64,000 nucleotides of DNA from the NCBI GenBank assembly GCA_019638795.1, contig JAHBTB010000011.1, forward strand, positions 17,331 through 81,330, given 5' to 3'. This document shows, in pieces, positions 17,438 to 26,271 of this stretch (positions are counted from its first letter, which is position 1; the number at the start of each line of letters is the position of its first letter). Origin of the DNA: Fimbriimonadaceae bacterium (GTDB taxonomy: Bacteria; Armatimonadota; Fimbriimonadia; Fimbriimonadales; Fimbriimonadaceae). Under the pieces are notes generated by a model that worked only from the letters and a program-made list of their open reading frames with translations, made no database searches and was not told the origin of the DNA. A program made the translations under genes and the position numbers.

Positions 17438-18751
17438 TCAGGCTAGGCCGGCCATCCTGTCGAAATCCCAAATCCGAGGGTTGACGACGCAGTCGCTGGC
17501 CCGGACGGGGCGTCGGAGCGATAGGCCTTCCAGCGTCCGGCAGCGGCTCAGGGCCACATAAAGTTGGCCGTGGGCGAAGGCCCGGGTGTCGAGGTCGACG
17601 ACCATCTTGTCGAAGGTCAGTCCCTGCGCCTTGTGGATGGTCACCGCCCATGCGAGTTTCAGGGGGAACTGGGTGAAGGTCCCGACCGGTTCGGCGACGA
17701 TCCGGTGGCTGGTGCGGTCCCAGGTGTAGCGCGTCTTGTCCCAGGACTCGCGTTCAACCGTCACGTCCAGTCCGTCTTCGGTGCGCACACCGACCGCGTC
17801 GGGTTCCGCCCACCGCACGGTGCCGAGCGTGCCGTTCACCCACTGCTTGGCGTTCTTGACAAACATCACCTGGGCACCGGGGGCTAGGCGCAAGACGTGC
17901 TCGGTGGGGAGGTCTTTGCCAAATTCGCCGACCAACGTCCCCTCGTGTACCGAAACCGGAGCCTTCAGCGCCGCCAACCGGGCCATGTTGATCGCCTGGG
18001 CGCGGGCGTTGGTCGCGGTCAGGGTGATGATGTGCCCTCCTTCCAACGGCGCTCCGACCCGGGAGTTGAAGTAGTCGGTTTCGGACGTGTCGCCGCGACG
18101 GAGCCGGTTCAGCGCCCAGAGGAACTCCTGGTCTTCCTTCTGTCGGTGGACGGTCTGGAGCTCGATGACGTCGATGCTCCCGTTGCGGACGGCGTCCGCG
18201 TCAAAGAAGAACGGGCTGGCATACCGGTGGCCGATCATCTCGCCCTCCGCGCCGGCGGGCACCACCGGCTCAAGTTGCCACATGTCGCCAAATGCCACGA
18301 TCGTCTTGCCCCCGAAGGGCTCGGGCCGGCCGGTGTTCCGCCGCAAGCTCAGGTCAATCGCGTCCATCACGTCGGCCCGGACCATGGAGATCTCGTCTAT
18401 GACGACGAGGTCGAGTGAAGCGATCAGCCGTTGTTTGGGGGCCCCACGCTTGAACGTCGGGACCCGTTCGGGGTCGTCGTCCAGAGGGCCGAGCTTGAAA
18501 TTAAAGAACGAGTGGATCGTCTGCCCACCGGCGTTGATCGCGGCAAGGCCGGTCGGGGCGAGGACGACCGCCCTCAGCGGCGTCTCTGCGACAAGACGGC
18601 GCAGGACGGTCGACTTGCCCGTCCCGGCCTTCCCGGTGACGAAGATCATCCGGCCGTAGGTGGGCATGTCGGGGACGGCCTCCAGGGCGGCCCGCTGGTC
18701 GGGGCTCAGCTCGACCCCGTCGGCCAAAGGTGCGGGCCACCGCGTCTCCAT
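17438..18751 (-). CDS. Pif1/RecD-like SF1 DNA helicase
   Basis: 437 residues. Walker A GKAGTGKST is at 40-48, LAPTGLAA (motif Ia) near 65, Walker B DEIS at 119-122, and FGDMWQLEP (motif III) near 160. The C-terminal motif AVTIHKAQGLTFD near 375 and VALSRC near 405 complete a Pif1-type superfamily 1B helicase, which unwinds DNA 5'-3'. The gene stands alone with no partner nuclease. A general role in DNA maintenance is the family expectation. Confidence 0.85.
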   Translation of the reverse strand: METRWPAPLADGVELSPDQRAALEAVPDMPTYGRMIFVTGKAGTGKSTVLRRLVAETPLRAVVLAPTGLAAINAGGQTIHSFFNFKLGPLDDDPERVPTFKRGAPKQRLIASLDLVVIDEISMVRADVMDAIDLSLRRNTGRPEPFGGKTIVAFGDMWQLEPVVPAGAEGEMIGHRYASPFFFDADAVRNGSIDVIELQTVHRQKEDQEFLWALNRLRRGDTSETDYFNSRVGAPLEGGHIITLTATNARAQAINMARLAALKAPVSVHEGTLVGEFGKDLPTEHVLRLAPGAQVMFVKNAKQWVNGTLGTVRWAEPDAVGVRTEDGLDVTVERESWDKTRYTWDRTSHRIVAEPVGTFTQFPLKLAWAVTIHKAQGLTFDKMVVDLDTRAFAHGQLYVALSRCRTLEGLSLRRPVRASDCVVNPRIWDFDRMAGLA

Positions 18752-18824
18752 GCCCTGATTCTAGCCCCATGACCTAGACAAAGGTTGACTGCCGGTGCCC
18801 CGGGGGCCGATCTGGTGGACAACG

Positions 18825-19157
18825 ATGATCACCTTGCTCAAATCGGGGCGGAACGCTTCTCAAACCGTCACGACCACCGTCTTACGAGTCCTCGGGGACA
18901 CGGGGTGGGCCGGCGCCGACGCCGGCTCGACCCAACAGCGCCACGTCACCCTGTGCGTCGCCACCGGGGCGACGTGCTACTTCCAAAAGGCCGCGCCGGA
19001 CGACTCCCTGGCCGGGACGGTTTCGCCGTCGGACTACCTTTTCGCACTCCAGGCAGGTCAGAGCCTCACCGTCAAGTTGGCGGCGGGAGAGACGCTGGCG
19101 GTCGTTTCGGCGGGGTCGGCGACGGTGAGGGCGACCGATGTCGTGGAGGTCGACTAA
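18825..19157 (+). CDS. Unknown small protein, phage-structural-like
   Basis: 110 residues starting at ATG 18825 with GGTGGA seven bases upstream; a GTG 30 bases earlier is possible. There is no signal peptide, and the composition is rich in Thr, Ala, Val and Gly with repeated strand-like stretches (VTTTVLRVLGD, SLTVKLAAGETLAVVSAG). The pattern recalls small phage virion proteins, but I recognise no family. GGAGG inside its end serves as the ribosome-binding site of the next gene, so the two are probably one unit. Confidence 0.5.
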   Translation: MITLLKSGRNASQTVTTTVLRVLGDTGWAGADAGSTQQRHVTLCVATGATCYFQKAAPDDSLAGTVSPSDYLFALQAGQSLTVKLAAGETLAVVSAGSATVRATDVVEVD

Positions 19158-19159
19158 GG

Positions 19160-20383
19160 GTGCTTGGCCGGCTCCACACCGTCGGCGACACGCGGCCCGA
19201 AGTCGCTGGCGTCGCCATTGACGGGGTCGCCCTCTCCCTGACCCGCTTGGCCAGGGCCCCAGAGAACGTGGCGGGGACGGCCCCGACGGTCAGCACCAGC
19301 GCGACGTCGTCGCTCACGTCGGCACTCGCGTACGACACGCCCAACATCGCCTTCGACTGGCCGACGTCACGGCTCCAGGACGGAGGCACCTATTGGCGCG
19401 GCTCCGTCCTCGGCGCGTCGTCTTACGTCGCCCCGTTCTCGGTGGAGTTCATGCTCTACGGGGACCGGTTCGAGATGTTCCTCGGCCAACAACTGAATGT
19501 CTCGTGCCACGAGCTGTATGTGGACGGGCTCCTTGTGGACAGCAACTACGGGGCCATCGCATCGGGGAACGAGTACCGCAAGTGGGTGTTCGCCTCCACG
19601 GCCCTCCGTCGCATCAAGATGCGGTTCTACGGGGTCACATACGCCCATACTCGGGTAGACCCCACGGCGAGCGTCTTCTTGCCGCCGTCGTCGCGGCCCC
19701 GGGTGTTCTTCATGGGTGACTCGGTGACGGCGGGCACCGGGGCGACGAACGGCTCCACGCTGCTTGGCTATGCGGGGCACTTGGCCCGGCTCTTCGACGC
19801 GGACGCCTACATCAACGGCCTTCCGACGACCGGGTTCCTGAACCCGGGGAGCACCAAGACGTTCGTCCAGCGGGCCTCCACCGACCTTGGTTCACTAGAG
19901 CCGGACGTGGTGGTCACGTTCGGCGGCTACAACGACCGGCTGAGCGTGAACGGATCGTACACGGGCGCGGCGTTGCAGGCGGCGGTGGCCTCGTACTACG
20001 GCCTGGTCAAAGCGGCGTTCCCGAACGCGAAGTTCCTCCAGGTCGGCGTCCTGCCCAAGAACGACTCGTTCAACTCGTCCAGCGACGCCACCGACGCCGA
20101 CAGCGACGTCAAGACCGCGGCCCTGGCCGCCGGGGTGCCTTTCCTGTCACCGCTCGCGGGGGAGCTCTACGACGCGGGCGGCGCCAAGCTCTACGACGAG
20201 GGCCGGGCGTGGACGTACGGCACGGGCAAGGTGGGTGGCACGACCGGCGACGGCAACGCCGACCTTCTCCTGGCCAGCGACGGTGTGCATCCCACGAATG
20301 CAGGGCACAAGGTGTTCGCCTTGCACATCGCCCGGGCGGTGGCGACGCTCTTTGCTCCGACGGCTAGGCCTCCGCTCAGCTAA
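19160..20383 (+). CDS. SGNH/GDSL-family hydrolase
   Basis: 407 residues from GTG 19160, supported by GGAGG at 19145-19149. An N-terminal beta-rich domain (to about 175) is followed by an SGNH esterase domain: block I FMGDSVTAGTG with the catalytic Ser near 187, block III GGYND near 254, and block V SDGVHPTNAGH with Asp/His near 373-376. No signal peptide is visible. Likely an esterase or deacetylase acting on a glycan. With the preceding gene it looks like a tail-fibre or cargo module; that is inference. Confidence 0.75.
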   Translation: MLGRLHTVGDTRPEVAGVAIDGVALSLTRLARAPENVAGTAPTVSTSATSSLTSALAYDTPNIAFDWPTSRLQDGGTYWRGSVLGASSYVAPFSVEFMLYGDRFEMFLGQQLNVSCHELYVDGLLVDSNYGAIASGNEYRKWVFASTALRRIKMRFYGVTYAHTRVDPTASVFLPPSSRPRVFFMGDSVTAGTGATNGSTLLGYAGHLARLFDADAYINGLPTTGFLNPGSTKTFVQRASTDLGSLEPDVVVTFGGYNDRLSVNGSYTGAALQAAVASYYGLVKAAFPNAKFLQVGVLPKNDSFNSSSDATDADSDVKTAALAAGVPFLSPLAGELYDAGGAKLYDEGRAWTYGTGKVGGTTGDGNADLLLASDGVHPTNAGHKVFALHIARAVATLFAPTARPPLS

Positions 20384-20398
20384 GGTCTGGTGGGTGCA

Positions 20399-20474
20399 TG
20401 GCCCGGCCGAGAGGATTCGAACCTCCGACTTCTTCCTCCGGAGGGAAGCGCTCTATCCACTGAGCTACGGCCGG
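20399..20474 (-). tRNA. tRNA-Arg (CCG)
   Basis: Full cloverleaf on the minus strand: acceptor CCGGCCG/CGGCCGG, D-stem GCTC/GAGC, anticodon loop CTCCGGA with anticodon CCG, T-loop TTCGAAT, discriminator G and encoded CCA (20399-20401). Its 5' end is only eight bases after the tetR stop, so it may be processed from the tetR transcript. Confidence 0.95.
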
Positions 20475-20482
20475 GTGTCCCG

Positions 20483-21106
20483 CTATGATACTTGGACCGG
20501 GCTCGGACCGGGGCCGAAGGCCATCTTCATCAAGACGTCGAAGAAGGCCGCTTCGGCCTCTGGGGTCATCAGGTCACAGCCGACCATGACGCTGTAGAAA
20601 CTCCTGAACCGGAAGTACCCGTCGACCGCCGACATGACCGCGACCATGAAGGCCATCGGGTCGAGCCCTTCGGGGATTCCGTAACGCGCCGGGTCGGCCG
20701 CCATCTTCTCGCGTACCTTGGCCGCCTTCTCACGGATTTCTGGGGTGGCCAGTCCGGGCTCCAGCGACATCCATGCCAAGAACTTGGCAAGGTCAGGGTC
20801 GTTCCGGTTCGCCTCGAACTTGGCGCGGAGAAAGGTGCTCGCCTCCATGTCCCCGTCTCCCTCAAGAAACCGCCCCGCGGACTCGTGGATGGGTCGAGAC
20901 CTTTCAAAGATGACCTCGCGCCACAGGGCTTCCTTGGTGGCGTAGTGGTAGAGCACCAGACTCTTGGTCACCCCGGCTGCCTCGGCGATGTCGGCCGTGC
21001 TTGTCCCGGTGAAGCCCCGGTCGGCAAAGAGCCGTGCCGCGGCCGACAAGATCGACGCCCGTGTCGCCGCCGGGTCAAGTTGCTTGGCAGGTGGAGTTGA
21101 CCGCAT
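20483..21106 (-). CDS. TetR/AcrR family transcriptional regulator
   Basis: 207 residues. The N-terminal helix-turn-helix (about 14-60) is typical: ILSAAARLFADRGFTGTSTADIAEAAGVTKSLVLYHYATKEAL contains the usual G-F-x-G-T-S, I-A and Y-H-Y positions. The C-terminal part is helical, as in ligand-binding TetR domains. A palindrome just upstream is the likely self-operator. The target beyond itself is not evident: neighbours are nuoF behind it and tRNA-Arg downstream. Confidence 0.9.
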   Translation of the reverse strand: MRSTPPAKQLDPAATRASILSAAARLFADRGFTGTSTADIAEAAGVTKSLVLYHYATKEALWREVIFERSRPIHESAGRFLEGDGDMEASTFLRAKFEANRNDPDLAKFLAWMSLEPGLATPEIREKAAKVREKMAADPARYGIPEGLDPMAFMVAVMSAVDGYFRFRSFYSVMVGCDLMTPEAEAAFFDVLMKMAFGPGPSPVQVS

Positions 21107-21117
21107 GGTCAGAAGTT

Positions 21118-21131
21118 TGACCGATCGGTCA
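21118..21131. promoter_or_regulatory. Probable TetR operator
   Basis: TGACCGATCGGTCA is a perfect 14-bp palindrome located 12 bases before the tetR start and directly after the -10 position. That is where bound repressor would block the promoter, so it is probably the autoregulation site. Confidence 0.7.
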
Positions 21132-21159
21132 GTAAGTCCTGGGACAGTTGCCTTGTCAA
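21131..21159 (-). promoter_or_regulatory. tetR promoter
   Basis: On the minus strand TTGACA (21154-21159) is followed after 17 bases by CTTACT (21131-21136), a weak -10. The -35 sits inside an imperfect hairpin (21141-21150 with 21157-21166) that may also act at the 3' end of nuoF. Confidence 0.5.
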
Positions 21160-21178
21160 CCGTCCCAATGCTGCGGCC

Positions 21179-22507
21179 TCAGGCCAAGACGGCTTGCTGC
21201 CAGTCTGGCGCCATCGCGACCGACTCGCTGGACGTCACCATGGAACGACCGTGCCGGATGTAGTACTCGAACTCCTCAGGGAAGACGCGCAACGCCGCCG
21301 CGACCGGCCAGGCCGCCGCGTCGCCGAGGCCGCAGAACGACCTGCCGTCAATCTGTGAGCAGACGTCCTTGAGGGTTTGGATGTCCTCGGGCTGGCCGTT
21401 GCCGGTGATGATCCGTCGCAGGATCTGCTCCATCCAGCTGGTGCCTTCGCGGCAAGGGGTGCACTTGCCGCAACTCTCGTTGGCATAGAACTGGGATGTA
21501 CGCCAGATGAAGCTCACGATGCACGTGTGTTCGTTCAAGAACATGCACCCTCCCGACCCCACCATGGACTTCACTTCGCCCATCTCCTCATAGCCGATGA
21601 CCGCCTTTTGGCAGTCCTCCGCATTGATGATCGGCACCGAGGACCCGCCTGGCACGCAAGCCTTGAGCGCTCCGCCCTTCATGCCGCCGGCCATGTCGAG
21701 CAGTTCCATCAGGGTCGTTCCGAACTCGATCTCGTAATTGCCCGGCTTGTTGACGTGGCCGCTGACGGAGAACAGCTTGGTCCCCCGGGAGTTCTTGGTG
21801 GACGCACCGAGCTTGGCGTACTCCTCGCCGCCGTGGGTCAGGATGTAGGGCGCACAGGCGTAGGTCTCGACGTTGTTGATGACCGTCGGGTGCTCCCAAA
21901 GTCCGGCGACGGTAGGCAGGGGGACGTGAGGGAACTTGAGGCGGGGCATGCCGCGTTCGCCCATCAGGCTGCTCATGAGGGCGCTCTCCTCACCGCACTC
22001 GTAACTGCCGGCCCCAAGGTGGACGTACAGGTCGAAGTCCATGCCGCTGCCCTGGATGTTTTTGCCCAAGTAGCCGGCCGCGTAGGCTTGGTCGATCGCC
22101 CGGCGCACCGCACGGGCCGCGTCCACGAACTCGCCCCGGATGTAGATGTACCCACGGTCGGCCTGGGTGGCCCACGCCGCGATGGTCATGCCCTCGACAA
22201 GCAGGAAGGGCGTCTGCTCCATCAGTTGCTTGTCTTTGAAGGTGCCCGGCTCGCCTTCGTCGGCGTTACAGATCAGGTAGTGCGGCCCCTTCTTGTCCTT
22301 GGTGATGCCGTTCCACTTGATCCAGGTGGGGAAGCCGGCCCCGCCGCGACCCCGGAGGCCGCTCGCCTTGATTTCATCGACGACAGCCTGCCGCTCGCCG
22401 GCCAGCGCCTTCTTCAACCCGGTGTAGCCGCCCTTGGCCAGGTATCCGTCCAGTGTCGCGTAGGCGGGGTCGTGGGCGTGTTCAAAGAGGAGTTTGCGCT
22501 CGGCCAT
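21179..22507 (-). CDS. nuoF: NADH-quinone oxidoreductase subunit F
   Basis: NADH-binding flavoprotein of complex I. 442 residues with FMN/NADH sites GLRGRGGAGFPT near 50-61 and NADEGEPGTFKD near 82, and the N3 iron-sulfur ligands ESCGKCTPC near 343-351 plus FCGLGD near 391. All key residues are present. In the usual order it would follow nuoE directly; here two prepilin/lipoprotein units lie between nuoE and nuoF, and nuoG does not follow. Confidence 0.95.
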   Translation of the reverse strand: MAERKLLFEHAHDPAYATLDGYLAKGGYTGLKKALAGERQAVVDEIKASGLRGRGGAGFPTWIKWNGITKDKKGPHYLICNADEGEPGTFKDKQLMEQTPFLLVEGMTIAAWATQADRGYIYIRGEFVDAARAVRRAIDQAYAAGYLGKNIQGSGMDFDLYVHLGAGSYECGEESALMSSLMGERGMPRLKFPHVPLPTVAGLWEHPTVINNVETYACAPYILTHGGEEYAKLGASTKNSRGTKLFSVSGHVNKPGNYEIEFGTTLMELLDMAGGMKGGALKACVPGGSSVPIINAEDCQKAVIGYEEMGEVKSMVGSGGCMFLNEHTCIVSFIWRTSQFYANESCGKCTPCREGTSWMEQILRRIITGNGQPEDIQTLKDVCSQIDGRSFCGLGDAAAWPVAAALRVFPEEFEYYIRHGRSMVTSSESVAMAPDWQQAVLA

Positions 22508-22585
22508 CTCGTGTGTCTGTGATTCTACTTAAAGCAGGCAGAGAAACAGCGGGGGCTCATCCCATGTGTCCCGGCCCATAGAAGA

Positions 22586-22617
22586 CGGACACCCCTGCAC
22601 GAGTGCAGGGGTGTCCG
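22586..22617 (-). terminator. Hairpin terminator after lipoprotein gene
   Basis: A perfect 14-bp stem (22586-22599 with 22604-22617) around CGAG lies after the stop of the lipoprotein gene at 22655 and before nuoF. Only a modest T-rich stretch follows on the minus strand. Confidence 0.7.
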
Positions 22618-22654
22618 CTTTGGGTCAGTCTGCCGTCACCGGCATGACTGGACC

Positions 22655-22873
22655 TTACTGTCCGCCGACCTTGGAGCCGGTCTGGGGCTGGACGCCGGTC
22701 GGTTTGACCATGTCCGGCGAGATGCCTTGCGACTTGCCCTCACCACCCTTGATCGGGGCGGCCTTGGTCTGCTCGCCATTAGCCTTCGGCGTGCCCTCCG
22801 CAGGAGGAGCGTCGCAGGCGGCGATCACGAGGGTGACGGCGAGAACGGCCAAGATAGTCAGGCTTTTCTTCAT
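22655..22873 (-). CDS. Small lipoprotein paired with (broken) class 1 prepilin
   Basis: 72 residues with the lipobox VIAAC at Cys20, then a Lys/Gly/Pro-rich chain ending GSKVGGQ. That ending matches the tails of the lipoproteins at 15781 (GSKVSGK) and 16202 (KVGGKAGG). Its ATG shares a base with the prepilin stop (TAATG), so translation is normally coupled to the prepilin gene. The internal stop in that gene could therefore lower its expression. Confidence 0.75.
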   Translation of the reverse strand: MKKSLTILAVLAVTLVIAACDAPPAEGTPKANGEQTKAAPIKGGEGKSQGISPDMVKPTGVQPQTGSKVGGQ

Positions 22874-23733
22874 TACTGGATGTCCCAGATGTACTTGGAG
22901 AGGTCGGTGACTTGCAGGTCGCCGGGAACCGACGTGGTGGTCCAGGTCGTACCGGCCGCCAGGGCACCGGCCTTCATCTTCTTGACGTGGCCGTCCATGA
23001 AGGCGACCGCCGAAGCGTCTTGGGCGTGGAGCGCGACACCACCGGTGTTGGCGCCACCCGTCACGTTGCCGGCGTTGACGCCGTCAGCGAAGCCGCCGAC
23101 ACCCCAGTTGTCCGCGCAGTACTGCGGGATGGTGTAGCAGTCGGGCACTTCGACCGACGTGTTGAGCAGCGGGCTGTCCGTGGTCCACGCGGTGAAGTCG
23201 AAGCCCCAGAAGTAGCCGTCGCCGTCGCCGTAGGAACCGCGGTTGGAGAACATGACCGTGTCAGCCGGGCTGGCGGGCGTGGTCGTGGTGATCGGCTTCT
23301 GGCGGCTCGGGCTCTCCGGGCCATAGGGGCTCAGGTACACGTAGTTGTAGCCAAAGCCGGGATAGCTGGTGAGGCTCAGGACGCGGCTGTTCCAGAAGGT
23401 CGGGGTCGACGGGCCCGTCGGGTCGGCCAGGATTTCGCCGTTCTTGAGGTACGGCTGGATCGAGTACGCCCAGGTGCTGAAGCAGAGGCCGGTGCCGAAG
23501 CAGAGCGGGTCGCTGCCCGTGTTCCAGGTGGTGGCCTTGGGCACGGTGTCGTCGTAGTCACCGGCGTACATCAGGATGCCGAGAGCGTTCTGCTTGGCGT
23601 TGCTGATGTCAGCCGTGCCCTTCGCGGCCTGCTTGGCCTAGGCGAAGACCGGGAAGAGAATAGCGGCGAGGATGGCGATGATGGCGATCACGACGAGCAA
23701 TTCGATCAACGTGAAGGCACGGTTTTTATTCAT
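22873..23733 (-). pseudogene. Class 1 prepilin-like gene with internal amber codon
   Basis: The frame begins [15 protein letters not shown] and reads to FPVFA, then TAG at codon 32 (23638-23640), then AKQAAKGTADISN and an intact 254-codon remainder ending DGHVKKMKAGALAAGT and SKYIWDIQ. Every paralogue in the window has CAG (Gln) at this codon, so a single C-to-T change explains the stop. TAG ends other genes here, so recoding is unlikely. The rest of the gene is undamaged, pointing to a recent mutation or an assembly error. A restart at ATG 23571 would make a leaderless, probably unexported fragment. Confidence 0.85.
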
Positions 23734-24171
23734 GGCAGTTTGTTCCTGTAGCACCCGGCACCCGGCATCTCCCCGGTCGGGGTGGTGCCCAGTGCCTGAC
23801 AGAGCTAAGACGCTCTAGTCTGGGTCCTTGTTCGCCGCAAAAAAGTTGCCTTGAGTGAGGGAACAAACAAAAATAGGCCAAAGTACTTACAAGTTTTGAT
23901 CTATGCGGTTCCAAAAAGGTCGGGCGAGACAAGCGACAACCAGAAACGACAATGTGCCGAATTCTCGCTGGTGAACGTTGGTCAAACGACCTGGGCCAAT
24001 CTACCCGCGCGGGGAAATGCGCCCGGCCCGGTGAATTGACGGATCTGGCCGGAGGGCGTTACATGCCGCCTTTCCTTGCTTGGCGAAAAGACCGGGGTGC
24101 CGCCTCAAGCGGCACCCCGGTCCATCGGTCGTCTCCCGGTCGGCGAAGGACGCCGGTCAGGCATGGGGAGG
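23734..24171. other. 438-base intergenic region
   Basis: Less GC-rich than its surroundings. It should hold the promoter of the minus-strand prepilin gene, but no convincing -35/-10 pair stands out. Near 23752-23790 there are repeated CACCCGG units and a short CCCCGGTCGGGG inverted repeat. A terminator at 24091-24121 ends the lipoprotein gene at 24172. No open frame here looks coding. Confidence 0.5.
24091..24121 (-). terminator. Rho-independent terminator
   Basis: A 13-bp perfect stem (24091-24103 with 24109-24121), followed on the minus strand by CTTTTCG. It ends the prepilin/lipoprotein unit at 24172-25293. Confidence 0.8.
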
Positions 24172-24369
24172 TCAGCCCCCGGCCGGGCCACGTCCCAAGC
24201 TACGCTTCATCGATTGGCCTTGGCCACCCTGCTTCTGCCCGACCCCGAAGACCGGGGCGTTCTTGCTTTCGCCGGGAGGTGGGGTCTTCATGGTCTCCGC
24301 GTCGGGTTCCGAGCATCCCGCGCAGAGACCAAGCACGACGACCATGGTCGCGAGCAACACGGCCCTCAT
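24172..24369 (-). CDS. Small lipoprotein paired with class 2 prepilin
   Basis: 65 residues with the lipobox LCAGC at Cys19 and a Pro/Gly/Gln/Lys-rich remainder ending GRGPAGG. It begins three bases after the stop of the prepilin gene at 24373. It lacks the KVGG tail of the class 1 partners. Function unknown. Confidence 0.7.
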   Translation of the reverse strand: MRAVLLATMVVVLGLCAGCSEPDAETMKTPPPGESKNAPVFGVGQKQGGQGQSMKRSLGRGPAGG

Positions 24370-24372
24370 CGT

Positions 24373-25293
<921 letters not shown>

Positions 25294-25448
25294 GATGGCG
25301 TCCGGCTCCTTGCCGGCCAAAGAGGGCCACGCGCAAGAACGCGCAAAGAGAGACTCCACCAATATCGAATGAGAAGGCGTGCCCGACTTCTGCAATAAGT
25401 TACAGAATGAGCAGGGCCGACTTCGTCACAAAGTGTTGACGAATCTGC

Positions 25449-26063
25449 TTAGTAACGTCCGTCTTTGAGGTGGCTCTTGACAATCTCGTCGGCCAATTTG
25501 ACGACCGTGCTTTCGCCGGAACCGCGCAGTTCCTCGATCAGCTTGTCGACATAAGCTGTGTCAACGGGGCCATGGTATTGGTCGCCCACTTGGAGCACCG
25601 GAGCCCGGTCACAGGCGTTCAAACACTCGACTTCGTGCAGGGTGAACATGCCGTCCTCAGTCGTCTCGCCATAGTCGACGCCGAGTTTCTGTTTCAGGTA
25701 GTCGCCGATCCGGTACGCCCCGCAGACATGGCACGACAGGCAGGTGCACACCTCGATCATGTGCTTGCCCACCGTGTGGGCGGTGTTGTACATCGAATAG
25801 AACGTCGCGACGCCCTCGACTTCGGCATAGCTACGGCCCAAGCGGTGGGCGACTTCGGCGATTGCGCCCGGGGACAAGTAGCCGCCGTATTCGCGTTGCG
25901 CGATCCAGAGGCCGGGCAGGATGCACGCCTTGTCCTCGGCGTAGTGGGTGCGTAGGGCGTCCAGCTGTTCGACCGCGGTCGGGCTGAACTTCAGCTCAAG
26001 CTCGTCGGCACGCGGCGCGCGGGGCCGCTGGTTGCGGGCGCCAAGCTGGATCAAGTCGCTCAT
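25449..26063 (-). CDS. nuoE: NADH-quinone oxidoreductase subunit E
   Basis: Carries the [2Fe-2S] cluster N1a of complex I. 204 residues with an N-terminal helical bundle and a thioredoxin-like C-terminal domain. The ligands are in VCTCLSCHVCG near 106-115 and ECLNACD near 148-153. It stands apart from nuoD (htpX and a GNAT gene lie between) and from nuoF (two prepilin units lie between). Confidence 0.95.
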   Translation of the reverse strand: MSDLIQLGARNQRPRAPRADELELKFSPTAVEQLDALRTHYAEDKACILPGLWIAQREYGGYLSPGAIAEVAHRLGRSYAEVEGVATFYSMYNTAHTVGKHMIEVCTCLSCHVCGAYRIGDYLKQKLGVDYGETTEDGMFTLHEVECLNACDRAPVLQVGDQYHGPVDTAYVDKLIEELRGSGESTVVKLADEIVKSHLKDGRY

Positions 26064-26082
26064 GGGACTGCCGTGATCTTAC

Positions 26083-26271
26083 CTAGCGTCGCCGGCGTCC
26101 TGACGCGTTGTCCTGGTCAGACTGAGAGCCAGAAGGGCCGGACCAAGGAGAGACGAGGAGGTCGACAAAGAACTCGACGACCGCCAGCAAAGCGCGGTGG
26201 ACCCTATACATGTCCAGACTAACGTCCGCCCCGGCGGCCTGGTTGCGCGTCCGGGGCGGACCGGAGGTCAC
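26083..26271 (-). CDS. Possible small protein downstream of htpX
   Basis: A 62-codon frame starting at GTG 26271, overlapping the htpX stop (GTGA). The middle is hydrophobic (HRALLAVVEFFVDLLV), with a charged, Arg-rich end. Translational coupling to htpX is the only support. No family is recognised and it may be spurious. Confidence 0.25.
   Translation of the reverse strand: MTSGPPRTRNQAAGADVSLDMYRVHRALLAVVEFFVDLLVSPWSGPSGSQSDQDNASGRRRR

Noticed and set aside
23638..23640. TAG as a recoded sense codon
   Set aside because: TAG ends lptD, thrS, the GT4 gene and the 45847 gene at natural C-termini, so it is a normal stop here.
23851..24039. 62-codon plus-strand frame in the 438-base gap
   Set aside because: No ribosome-binding site, no recognisable features, and it lies in the expected promoter region of the minus-strand prepilin gene.
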